Positions 51,776 through 59,298 of a stretch of 59,298 nt of DNA are shown one piece after another. The DNA comes from Thermodesulfobacteriota bacterium (lineage in GTDB: Bacteria > Desulfobacterota > WTBG01 > CAIYCZ01 > CAIRTM01): positions 1 through 59,298 of the forward strand of contig JANQFE010000075.1 in the NCBI GenBank assembly GCA_028278025.1, in the 5' to 3' direction. The first letter of the stretch is position 1. Each line of letters starts with the position of its first letter. The translations under genes and the position numbers were made by a program. The notes under the pieces are model-generated. The model made no database searches. It had not been told where the DNA came from and was given only the letters and a program-made list of their open reading frames with translations.

Positions 51776-52483
51776 ATGAAAAAAATACCATATTATGAAC
51801 GTATAACCGAAGCTCTTGCACCGCTCAGCCCGCAATCTATGACGCAGTACAGAGGAGACGATATCACGCAGTTTCATGAGATTACAACAGACATGATGAC
51901 TCAGTACCTGCAGGCTTTCAGCGCAGACAAACTGGATAAGATCGTTACGATTACAACCGAGATCCTGGGCGGCAAAATTATTGTACACGGTACCACCATT
52001 GTTCCCACGGATGAATACCCTCTGCCCCTGTTCACTTCGGAGCTGGTCCAGGCTGTAAATCATCTCAGCCTGCGGGTGGATTTTATCCCCTTGGCAGACC
52101 TGGCATGCGATCAGGACTACATGAATAAATACATCATGCCCCTGGAAGACCTGTGGAAAAGACACCGGGAGATTGAAGGCTCAGGCATTGAGCGTTACGT
52201 GTGGCAGCGTGTTATGCTTTCCCCCTTTTATTCTTACGGGAAATTTAAGTATGGAATTGATAATATTGAAGAAACATCCCTTGAGATTACGATCGACTAT
52301 TTGAAACGTTACACGGAAATATGGTCTGAGGTTCAAAAGGGTGATCCGGAGTATCTGAAACCGCTTAACGCGAGAAAACATACCATGCTTCAGACCATGC
52401 TGGAATACGACCCCGGCGAGGGCCCCCTCAAACAAGCTCTGGGGAAGGAGACGGCCCACAAAATCCTTGCGCTGCTGTTTTAA
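51776..52483 (+). CDS. Ferredoxin-dependent bilin reductase-like protein (copy 2)
   Basis: A 235-residue soluble protein; AAGAGGGAGG precedes the ATG. It shares with the product at 38013 the family-like arrangement: YPLPLF at 81-86 and an Asp 21 residues later (Asp102, in RVDFIPLAD), exactly the spacing of copy 1 (80 to 101). SPFYSYGKF (about 150-158) occupies the place of the FS..C strand. The end (YDPGEGPLKQALGKETAHKILALLF, split here as YDPGEG and LGKETAHKILALLF) fits the DP..LFGE.wa..y...LF signature. The two copies are otherwise divergent. The family reduces biliverdin-type tetrapyrroles, but substrates in non-photosynthetic bacteria are mostly unknown. A PNPOx-like flavoprotein follows at 48 bases. 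Assignment is by motif inspection only. Confidence 0.6.
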   Translation: MKKIPYYERITEALAPLSPQSMTQYRGDDITQFHEITTDMMTQYLQAFSADKLDKIVTITTEILGGKIIVHGTTIVPTDEYPLPLFTSELVQAVNHLSLRVDFIPLADLACDQDYMNKYIMPLEDLWKRHREIEGSGIERYVWQRVMLSPFYSYGKFKYGIDNIEETSLEITIDYLKRYTEIWSEVQKGDPEYLKPLNARKHTMLQTMLEYDPGEGPLKQALGKETAHKILALLF

Positions 52484-52531
52484 GGCGTTCAAAAAAATTA
52501 CGGATTAATATTTTATGAGGAGATTGTTTAC

Positions 52532-53074
52532 ATGGCTGTGCATGAATTAACACCTGAAGAACGTGATCAAATGATCAACAAGGCTTTGGAGAAGATGAAT
52601 ATCAAACGCCGGCAGCCGAGCCGGGAGGAACTGGAAAAAGAGATCATTGACTACCTGAGTAAAAAACAGCCCTGCAGCCTGGCGACCTGCAGCTGGGACG
52701 CTGTGCCCCGCATCTCTGTTGTGGACTATGCTAACGATGGTCTTACAATTTATATCCTCAGTGAAGGCGGTGACAAGTTTAAGAACCTGAAAGAGAATAA
52801 CAAGGTTGCTGTTGGAATCGGTACCGGCTCCAAGGCCCTGAAAACAAGAGGAATCAACATATGGGGTATTGCGGATGTTTTTACTGATGATACCCCGGAA
52901 TTTGAGTACGGCATGAAGATTTTTGAACCGGTTTTAAAGGATATGGCCGAGGCCCTGGGGGTTCCTTTCCAGGTGCCCAAAGGGATTCTGCGCATGATCA
53001 GGGTAACTCCCACAAAAATTGTCTATCACCACACCATGAAAGGAATCAAACATGCTGTTTGGGAAGCACCTTAG
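52532..53074 (+). CDS. Pyridoxamine 5'-phosphate oxidase-like FMN-binding protein
   Basis: A 180-residue protein with a helical N-terminus (about 1-40) and a split-barrel flavin-binding domain (about 41-170). PCSLATCSWDAVPRISVVDYAND and ISEGGDKFKNLKENNKVAVGIG-like strands are the usual PNPOx pattern (the second reads LSEGGDKFKNLKENNKVA). Such proteins act on F420, flavins, haem breakdown products or unknown substrates, and cannot be separated here. Lying just after the FDBR-like gene, and overlapping the next gene by 23 bases, it is likely to be part of a four-gene operon with 51340, 51776 and 53052. TGAGGAG precedes the ATG. Confidence 0.75.
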   Translation: MAVHELTPEERDQMINKALEKMNIKRRQPSREELEKEIIDYLSKKQPCSLATCSWDAVPRISVVDYANDGLTIYILSEGGDKFKNLKENNKVAVGIGTGSKALKTRGINIWGIADVFTDDTPEFEYGMKIFEPVLKDMAEALGVPFQVPKGILRMIRVTPTKIVYHHTMKGIKHAVWEAP

Positions 53075-53864
53075 CCTCAAGCAGGCAGTGGACATCTATT
53101 ACCGAGTCGTTCGCGTGATCCTACCGGTGATAATAATCCTGTATTGGTCAAGCAGTGCACTGCCGGAAGAGACAGAGAGCTATCCGCCGCTGCCCGAAGC
53201 GCTGGAAGCACTTGAGTCGGATGACGAGGTCATCGTGCGAACAGAGGAATTTCCAAGTCTTCAGGGCAATCCATGCTTGTATGTTTTTGAGCCTAAAAAC
53301 TTAGACCCGAATACCGGATTTATCTTTTATCCCGGAGGATTGGTTGACCCACGAGCATATGCTCCTCCGGCGTACCGGATAGCTGCCCAGGGGTTTTTAA
53401 CTGTTATTGTCTGTATGCCCCAGGACCTTGCACCGTATGGCTCTAACCGTGCGAATAAAGTTTTGCGGCGCTATGACTGGATAGAAAAATGGGCGATCGG
53501 CGGACATTCGGTCGGCGGATCATTTGCCTGTAAGTTCGCTCGGCAATTTGCCTATAAACTGGACGGCGTTATATTGTGGGGGTCATGGCCCTCGGTGCTT
53601 TTCAGGCTTGATAGAAAAGATATACAGGCTATCTCAATTTACGGCTCAAATGACGGATATCCGGAAGAGATTCAGGAAGGTGCCAAACACCTGCCCGAAG
53701 ACGCGATATTTGTTGAAATTCAGGGAGGCAATCATACTCAGTGCGGCTACTATGATACCGCCCCGGACCCTGTCCAGCCCCACGATGGTATCGCTGAAAT
53801 ATCCAGAGAAGAGCAGCAGGATCAGATGATTGCGGCAACGGTGGAATTCCTGGGGGAGTTGTAA
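53052..53864 (+). CDS. Membrane-anchored alpha/beta hydrolase
   Basis: A 270-residue protein whose start lies within the end of the PNPOx-like gene. AAAGGA stands seven bases before ATG 53052, so translation is probably coupled. One hydrophobic segment (about 17-36) is a signal or anchor and places the rest outside the cytoplasmic membrane. The hydrolase domain (about 60-268) has the nucleophile elbow GHSVGG (Ser near 158), an Asp candidate in YGSNDGYP (about 199) and a His in GGNHTQCGY (about 226), all in family order. FYPGGLVDPRAY forms the oxyanion side. The substrate is unknown; relatives are annotated as alpha/beta hydrolases or dienelactone hydrolase-like proteins. Confidence 0.8.
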   Translation: MLFGKHLSLKQAVDIYYRVVRVILPVIIILYWSSSALPEETESYPPLPEALEALESDDEVIVRTEEFPSLQGNPCLYVFEPKNLDPNTGFIFYPGGLVDPRAYAPPAYRIAAQGFLTVIVCMPQDLAPYGSNRANKVLRRYDWIEKWAIGGHSVGGSFACKFARQFAYKLDGVILWGSWPSVLFRLDRKDIQAISIYGSNDGYPEEIQEGAKHLPEDAIFVEIQGGNHTQCGYYDTAPDPVQPHDGIAEISREEQQDQMIAATVEFLGEL

Positions 53865-54025
53865 ATGTCAGGATAAATGCTTTTAAAAAGAGCGGGTAGC
53901 CATTGAGGGAAAAAGGCTAAAAGGCAAAGAGAATAACGGGCACAATAAAATGTAAAAAGAGGTGGCGTAAGAAACCTCACCTTTTCCTGTACAGTAATTT
54001 TTTAGACGGAAGGAGAAAGCAACGT

Positions 54026-55984
54026 ATGAAACTGCTGGAACCTGGTTACATCGGTAAGCTGGAAATTAAAAATCGTATTGTTTTGGCGGCTATGGGTGCC
54101 CACGGGTTGCATGAGCCCGACGGGGACTGGGGAGAGCGCTATCGGGCCTACTATGAGGCCAGGGCTGCCGGCGGTGTCGGCCTTATAACGACCGAGACCA
54201 CGTTTGTTTCCCAGGCATTAGAGCCTTTTACACAGGGATTGTTCAACCCGGCCTCCGACAAGCACTTGGCTTCGATGCGCCGACTGGCCGACACGCTTCA
54301 TTCTTACGGCAGCAAGCTCAGCATTCAGCTGACCGCCGGTTTCGGCCGCGTTGTCCCGCCTCCGGTCGTGCCAGAAGGGGTGAAGCCGGTTTCAGCCTCA
54401 GAGAATACGCATTATTCACCGGTTATGCCCGATGAAGCTGCCTCCCGGTGCCGGGCCATAACTACCGAGGAAGCCGAGGCATTGGCCCGGTCGTTCGGCT
54501 TGGCTGCGATGCGCTGCCGCGAAGGCGGGGCGGACTGTGTTGAGCTGCACGGTCATGAGGGCTACCTGCTGGATCAGTTTATGACCGGGCTCTGGAATAG
54601 GCGCACTGACCGCTACGGCGGTTCCCGTGAGAAACGGCTTACCTTTGCCCGTGAAGCTATAGCAGCAATTCAGCGTGAGGCCGGTACCGATTTTCCCGTT
54701 ATATACCGCTACGGCATTACGCATTATCTGGAAGGCGGCCGGGAAGAGGAAGAAGGTCTTTGGATTGCCACTGAGCTGGAGAAGATGGGAGTTGCCGCGC
54801 TGCATGTTGATGCGGGCTGTTATGAAACACACTGGTGGCCGCACCCGCCCCAGTATGCCCCGCCGGGCTGTATGGTTGAGCTGGCTGCTAAGGTCAAAAA
54901 GATCAGTACGCTTCCGGTTATTGCCGTAGGGCGTTTGCAATACCCGGAGGTAGCCGAAAAAACACTTGCTGACGGCAAAGCCGATTTTATCGCCATCGGC
55001 AGGGGACTTTTGAGCGAGCCCCAGTGGGTCAATAAAGTACAAAGCGGCAGGATAGAGGAAATTTGTCCCTGCCTGGGCTGCCATGAGGGCTGCAAATGGC
55101 AAATGATCGTCGGGGAACCGACCAGCTGCTCGCTTAATCCTGCCTGCGGGCATGAAATCGAGTGGGCCCTTACCCCGCTGAAACAGAAACGCTCTTTACT
55201 GGTTGTGGGCGGCGGCCCGGCAGGAATAGAGGCAGCCCGGGTCGGTGTTGAGCGCGGTTTTGACGTTACCCTCTGGGAGGCGACAGACCGTCTGGGCGGC
55301 AATCTCTGGCCGGCTGCAAAGCCGGACTTCAAGCACGATATTTTAGATTATATTAACTATCTTACGGAGCTTGTCGGCCGCCTGCCGATTGATATTGAAT
55401 TCAATAAACAAGCCGCTGCCGCGGATGTTAAGGGTTTCGCTGCCGATTATGTTATTATTGCAACCGGTGCAAAAATGGTGCTCCCTCCGTTTAGTGAAGC
55501 AACAGACAGGGTGCTGACAGCGATCCAGGTGCTCAACGGCATGGAGCCGCAAGGAGAGCAGGTGCTTGTTATGGGTGGCGGTATTATGGGTACTGAAACT
55601 GCGGTTTATTTGGCGAACCTCGGCAGGCAGGTAGTTATAAGTACCAGGCGGGAAGCAGATCAGCTTGCTGTAGAGCTTTTTGATCATAACAACCATGCTA
55701 TGCTTATGCAGATGGTAGAGGCTGCCGGCATTGATGTGCTGCCGGGTACAGTGCCGGTAAAGATCGACAGCGACGGTGTTGTGGCCGACCAGAATGGTGT
55801 TGAGAAGAAAATCCGGGCCGACAGTCTCGTTTTTGCCGGGCCTTTACAGTCTGTAAACGAACTGACTAAAGCACTTGGTAATACTGCCGGAAATATTTTC
55901 AGTGTCGGAGACTGTGTGAAACCTGACCGGATCATGGATGCCGTGTGGGGCGGATTTAAGGCGGTGAGGGAGATCGAACTATAA
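54026..55984 (+). CDS. Old-yellow-enzyme/2,4-dienoyl-CoA reductase-type FMN-FeS-FAD oxidoreductase
   Basis: A 652-residue three-cofactor enzyme. Residues about 1-335 form an FMN-binding TIM barrel (NRIVLAAMGAHG, ELHGHEGYLLDQFM, RYGGSREKR, IAVGRLQYPE, FIAIGRGLL). A 4Fe-4S site follows at about 345-366 (CPCLGCHEGC with a later Cys in PTSCSLNPAC). The FAD/NAD(P)H module spans about 388-650 (VVGGGPAGIEAARVG, VMGGGIMGTETAVYLA, IFSVGDCVKPDRIMDAVW). This is the 2,4-dienoyl-CoA reductase/BaiCD/trimethylamine dehydrogenase arrangement, and the length fits. These enzymes reduce activated C=C bonds. Substrates range from enoyl-CoAs to bile acids and tetrapyrrole-like compounds, so the role cannot be fixed. 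GAAGGAGAAAG precedes the ATG. Confidence 0.9.
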   Translation: MKLLEPGYIGKLEIKNRIVLAAMGAHGLHEPDGDWGERYRAYYEARAAGGVGLITTETTFVSQALEPFTQGLFNPASDKHLASMRRLADTLHSYGSKLSIQLTAGFGRVVPPPVVPEGVKPVSASENTHYSPVMPDEAASRCRAITTEEAEALARSFGLAAMRCREGGADCVELHGHEGYLLDQFMTGLWNRRTDRYGGSREKRLTFAREAIAAIQREAGTDFPVIYRYGITHYLEGGREEEEGLWIATELEKMGVAALHVDAGCYETHWWPHPPQYAPPGCMVELAAKVKKISTLPVIAVGRLQYPEVAEKTLADGKADFIAIGRGLLSEPQWVNKVQSGRIEEICPCLGCHEGCKWQMIVGEPTSCSLNPACGHEIEWALTPLKQKRSLLVVGGGPAGIEAARVGVERGFDVTLWEATDRLGGNLWPAAKPDFKHDILDYINYLTELVGRLPIDIEFNKQAAAADVKGFAADYVIIATGAKMVLPPFSEATDRVLTAIQVLNGMEPQGEQVLVMGGGIMGTETAVYLANLGRQVVISTRREADQLAVELFDHNNHAMLMQMVEAAGIDVLPGTVPVKIDSDGVVADQNGVEKKIRADSLVFAGPLQSVNELTKALGNTAGNIFSVGDCVKPDRIMDAVWGGFKAVREIEL

Positions 55985-56133
55985 AATATTGCAATTCCAT
56001 CCTCAATAGTGTAATAAAAAATCTGATGATAGGTGCATGTGCCCGAGGCCCTATAGCCATAGGGTTCTTCCCGTATGATTAAAGCAAGAAACACAATGAA
56101 AGGGAGAGTCGTTTCTGATACTGCCAATTTTTT

Positions 56134-57963
56134 ATGACAAGACCGCTTGCTTTTTCTAAAAAATATCACACACTAATTCTGCTTATCCTGATTACTGCGC
56201 ATTCCTTTTTAATGAATGGGTACTGGCTTTCGCGTAATGATAATACTGTAGCAACCTATATTTCATCTATTAAAGCACATGTTGATCCCAGTCTGTTTAA
56301 AAACTCTATATATGTTCAGGCTGTGCAGAGAACCAATCTGAGAATCGGTATTTTTTATGATTTTTCACCATTAATATATAAATATTTTGATTTTGAGACT
56401 TTTGCAATTGTTCAGGCAATTGTCAGTCTGTTTTTTATTAACTGGGGAATCTATACGCTTGCTAAGCTGTTCTTTAAAAATGCATTTGCAGGATACCTGG
56501 CCGCACTTCTCTATAATGTCGTATTGAACAACTGGACTCTTGGTTCGCCCGCCCCATACTTCAACTACTTTCATCACGGACTGCAATATTCATATCCCCT
56601 TATCCTCTGGTCCCTGGTTTTCTTTTTTACAAAAAGATACCCGCTTTCAATGTTTCTTGCCGGAGTATCATGGGCTTTTCATACTATGGGTGCCGCCTTT
56701 CTTTTTCCAGGTTATTTTTTATATTGGCTTTGCCACCTGAAAGAAATAAAACCGCGAACCATAGTTGCGTCCCTGCTTGCCTTTCTTGTTCCGGCACTGC
56801 CTTTTTTTATCAGATCTTTCGATCATATAGGTTTAACCAGTGAAGTTAGCCACTTATGGCTGGAAGGTATTCGATGGGTGATGTGGTTTACGTGCTTGCC
56901 GAAAACCTGGCCGCTTTTCTGGATTGTTCGTGCCGGTCTGTTTTTCTTTCTCTTTCTGCTTTGTTTTTATCAGATAAGAGACAAGCAGGTAAAAAGCTGG
57001 ATTTTTATCTTTATGATTTCAATAGCGCTCATGTGTATCCTGGGAACACTGTTTGCAGATGTATTGTATCCGAGCCATTTTATCATTAAAACAAGTCTCT
57101 GGCGCAGCACTACGATATATCTTTTTTTAGCACTGCCCTGTATTGCCTGTGCTGTGCTGCGGATATGGGGCCGATCAATTACCCGCAGGTTTTTAAGTAT
57201 TGCACTTATGGTAGTGCTTACAGGCTTTTTGGAATGCTTTACACCTTATTATCTGGCATTCTTTATAGTGTCGGCTGCGTATGTGCTGTATGAACATCAG
57301 ATATTAAAAAGGATCCCTTACCTGCAGGGAAAATTCCCATTCCTGTTTTTTATTATGTTGTCGTTATGCGTTTGTTGCCAGAGCTTGTTTGACCGGTTGT
57401 GCATACCACTGGTGGTGTTTATCCTGTTTGTCCTGGGATTTTTGTTGATTATACGATTACTGGAAAAGTATAACCTTTCTATCAATCCATACGTTGCAGC
57501 AATACTCTTTATAATGATTTTTGACATCAGTGTGCTGTATTATAAAGGAGGCCCTGAAATCTACTATCATGGAACTATCCAGGGCAAACGCGACCCCTGG
57601 GCCGATATTCAGATGTATGCCAGGGAGCATTCACACAAAGATGATCTTTTTATTGTTCCGCCCTATATGGCCGGCTTCACTTTTTATTCTTTACGGGCAA
57701 CTGTTGGGGATTGGGCTGAAGGCACCACCCTGATTTATCTTGATAAACAGTTTACCGATGAGTGGTTTGAACGCATGAAAGATCTGGGCTGGAGAACAAG
57801 TTATGCTGCTAAATCGGGTTATAACAGCCTGACGACAGAAGCTGTGGCTGCTGCTGCCCAAAAGTACGGGGCAAAATTTGTGGTTACGGAAAAGCCGAAG
57901 ACCTTTGCACTTCCCCTACTGTATGAAAATGAACAGTTCGTGCTTTATCGCGTTTTCCTTTAA
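56134..57963 (+). CDS. Large polytopic membrane protein, unassigned
   Basis: A 609-residue protein with about thirteen membrane segments over residues 12-475 and a soluble C-terminal region (about 478-609). The topology, with a long first extracytoplasmic loop holding acidic residues, resembles GT-C-fold enzymes and uncharacterised membrane proteins found with polysaccharide genes. No Asp-Asp or DxD pattern decisive for a glycosyltransferase was found. The C-terminal domain (FIVPPYMAGFTFYSLRATVG, then YGAKFVVTEKPK) is a motif set seen in hypothetical membrane proteins of this size. Base composition is AT-richer than neighbours. There is no good ribosome site before the ATG. Confidence 0.6.
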   Translation: MTRPLAFSKKYHTLILLILITAHSFLMNGYWLSRNDNTVATYISSIKAHVDPSLFKNSIYVQAVQRTNLRIGIFYDFSPLIYKYFDFETFAIVQAIVSLFFINWGIYTLAKLFFKNAFAGYLAALLYNVVLNNWTLGSPAPYFNYFHHGLQYSYPLILWSLVFFFTKRYPLSMFLAGVSWAFHTMGAAFLFPGYFLYWLCHLKEIKPRTIVASLLAFLVPALPFFIRSFDHIGLTSEVSHLWLEGIRWVMWFTCLPKTWPLFWIVRAGLFFFLFLLCFYQIRDKQVKSWIFIFMISIALMCILGTLFADVLYPSHFIIKTSLWRSTTIYLFLALPCIACAVLRIWGRSITRRFLSIALMVVLTGFLECFTPYYLAFFIVSAAYVLYEHQILKRIPYLQGKFPFLFFIMLSLCVCCQSLFDRLCIPLVVFILFVLGFLLIIRLLEKYNLSINPYVAAILFIMIFDISVLYYKGGPEIYYHGTIQGKRDPWADIQMYAREHSHKDDLFIVPPYMAGFTFYSLRATVGDWAEGTTLIYLDKQFTDEWFERMKDLGWRTSYAAKSGYNSLTTEAVAAAAQKYGAKFVVTEKPKTFALPLLYENEQFVLYRVFL

Positions 57964-58089
57964 GCGTTTCAAAATCGTCATTGTCAACATAAGCATCTGA
58001 TCTTGTGTCCCCAGGAGGGCTGCTAACGCCTCTACTTTCAGTATGTTAATGATAAACTGCAATGTTGCCAATTATGAGCATGTTTGTAT

Positions 58090-58983
58090 ATGAAGATCAG
58101 AACCATGCCGGCCTCTTCACAACTTACCCAAAAGCTGGATGCTCAGAGCAACGGGCGCTCGTTTGCCTTTTTCTATGTTACCAACCAGTGTAATCTAACC
58201 TGCCGGCACTGCTCATTTCAGTCGAGCTCTGAGCAAACCGGTACACATATGGATACAAATATCACAGTGAGTACTTTGGGCGAACTCAAAGGCATTCATG
58301 ATATTACTCTGACCGGGGGCGAGCCGCTGCTGCATCCTGATTTTGCTGAAATACTGTCTGCAGCCTGCCGGAATGCCGGACTTGTCTATGTCATGACCAA
58401 TGGTATTGAGCTTGTAAGTAAAGAAAGCCTGCGCTTACTGGCTAAAAAAAATGATCTTGCCGGGCTGAAAAGACGGCTGAGAAAAGCATTAAAGGAGTTC
58501 CCTGACAATACCCATCTCTTTTTGCCCCTTGACAGTTTTCACCTCAGGGCTTTCAGACCCTTTACCTTTTTACTGAGCGGTCTGGCAGAGCTGGCACGTG
58601 AATTCAACAGCAAACCGGATAGGCCCGGCATCGGTTTTCTCTGTAATGAGGTTTCATCGCAAAAAAGCGAGCAGCTCACGGCACGGTTTAAGGTCCGTCA
58701 GTATGCCCACATCGGCACAGCCATGTTTTCTCCCTGGCGGGATGAAAAAGATATTCGCAGGTGGTTTTTTTCGCATCAGTTAAACCAGGTTCCTTTTCCC
58801 GGAGGAATCTATATGAACTATAAAGGGGTATATCTTAACGAGGCGGCCCTGCTGATGGATCTCAGACAGGGCCTTGAGACACCGCTCAAGCTTGGGGGGC
58901 TGGATACCGGCGGCACAAGTAATCAACTACAAGCCCTTTATTCTAAGGGATTTAAAAAGCTGGTGATGAAAGGACGATTATAA
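58090..58983 (+). CDS. Radical SAM protein
   Basis: A 297-residue radical S-adenosylmethionine enzyme. ATG 58090 is chosen over a TTG six bases upstream; neither has a strong ribosome site. The cluster motif C-x3-C-x2-C is Cys34, Cys38 and Cys41 (CNLTCRHCS), followed by the SAM-contact segment LTGGEPLLHPDF (about 77-88). The barrel seems complete to about 200; the C-terminal 100 residues have no additional Cys cluster of SPASM type. A basic helical insert (about 125-140, GLKRRLRKALKEF) is unusual. The reaction cannot be predicted. The protein following the large membrane protein may be part of the same surface or peptide-modification locus. Confidence 0.82.
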   Translation: MKIRTMPASSQLTQKLDAQSNGRSFAFFYVTNQCNLTCRHCSFQSSSEQTGTHMDTNITVSTLGELKGIHDITLTGGEPLLHPDFAEILSAACRNAGLVYVMTNGIELVSKESLRLLAKKNDLAGLKRRLRKALKEFPDNTHLFLPLDSFHLRAFRPFTFLLSGLAELAREFNSKPDRPGIGFLCNEVSSQKSEQLTARFKVRQYAHIGTAMFSPWRDEKDIRRWFFSHQLNQVPFPGGIYMNYKGVYLNEAALLMDLRQGLETPLKLGGLDTGGTSNQLQALYSKGFKKLVMKGRL

Positions 58984-59009
58984 AAAAGCCAATTGCCAAA
59001 AAAAGTTCT

Positions 59010-59035
59010 GAGTAATAAGCAATGAGCAATGAGAT
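59010..59035. repeat. Short-period GAGTAATAAGCAATGAG tract
   Basis: GAGTAATAAGCAATGAGCAATGAG is the same sequence type as the tracts after metF and the HmcB-like gene. Confidence 0.6.
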
Positions 59036-59086
59036 GAGAAAGGGTGTGCAAAATTTTCAATATAATGATTTTGTTAAGATATATAG

Positions 59087-59292
59087 TACAGTGTCACTTT
59101 TGAATTTGGGGGTAATGATTGAGCGAGGGTCTTTGGTGTTGATTGCAGCGGGCTAAGTGCTCGCTGGAACGACTGTGTCTTATAGTATAGGCAATTGCTC
59201 ACACCGCCCTTGCTGCCTGTCCCGAGCTTGTCGCGGGGCTCAAAACCAAAGACCTTCACCGATCAACTGACAAATTAAAGTGTGACGCTGTA
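59087..59292. repeat. Dispersed repeat R2, copy e, as a nested palindromic element
   Basis: TACAGTGTCAC (59087-59097) pairs with GTGACGCTGTA (59282-59292) with one mismatch and, further in, GGTCTTTGGT (59128-59137) pairs with ACCAAAGACC (59245-59254). Between them, TTTGGTGTTGATTGCAGCGGGCTA and CAATTGCTCACACCGCC match copy c. It codes for nothing and looks like a complete miniature element of about 206 bases. Confidence 0.7.
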
Positions 59293-59298
59293 GTAGTA

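Noticed and set aside
1..59298. tRNA and rRNA genes
   Set aside because: The long gaps were inspected for the T-loop consensus and for rRNA-like blocks; none was recognised, though this was by eye only.

Overview
The window looks like a chromosome segment of an anaerobic, acetogen-like or sulfate-reducer-like bacterium. The evidence is a complete bacterial carbonyl branch plus most of the methyl branch of the Wood-Ljungdahl pathway, a 16-haem HmcA-type cytochrome with HmcB/HmcC partners, a second multihaem cytochrome, and several FeS/flavin proteins. This gene set is typical of Desulfobacterota and related lineages, but no rRNA or other taxonomic marker is present, so placement is an inference.

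Layout. 0.4-8.6 kb: an AsmA-type envelope protein, a PAS hybrid histidine kinase, and a PAS histidine kinase/NtrC-type regulator pair transcribed away from the carbon-fixation genes. 9.4-30.7 kb: fhs, a terminator, then racO, cooC, folD, acsD, acsA, acsB, acsC, acsE, an HmcE/NarI-like cytochrome b, a short HdrC-like FeS protein, metV, metF, and hmcA, hmcB, hmcC, all on the + strand. Methyl-THF synthesis, CO2/CO reduction, acetyl-CoA assembly and a membrane electron-transfer module thus sit in one co-directional block. The placement of metVF inside the membrane redox genes suggests a route for electrons to or from methylene-THF reductase.

31-43 kb: a flavodoxin-like protein, a PAS hybrid kinase with two receivers, a nine-haem secreted cytochrome, a protein resembling ferredoxin-dependent bilin reductases (FDBR, PcyA superfamily) followed by a Pyrococcus-type ferredoxin, a caspase-like secreted protein, and a rhomboid protease fused to a DnaJ C-terminal domain. 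43.5-51.4 kb is an area of gene decay: a frameshifted MFS transporter, a C39-like lipoprotein gene split by one in-frame TAG, and fragments of rubrerythrin, PfkB, DJ-1/PfpI (at 39.4 kb) and sensor-kinase genes. 51.3-53.9 kb holds a second FDBR-like gene, about the same size and with the same motif spacing as the first, between a small unknown protein and a PNPOx-like flavoprotein. 54-59 kb: an old-yellow-enzyme-type reductase, a large membrane protein and a radical SAM protein.

Two dispersed non-coding repeat families (here R1 and R2; several copies are hairpin-rich or have inverted-repeat ends) occupy most long gaps and abut truncated genes. A third kind of sequence, short-period tracts such as GAGTAATGAG or AGCTnnTAAGCT, fills many gaps inside the carbon-fixation block, often starting at the preceding stop codon. 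No tRNA, rRNA, CRISPR array or transposase gene was seen.
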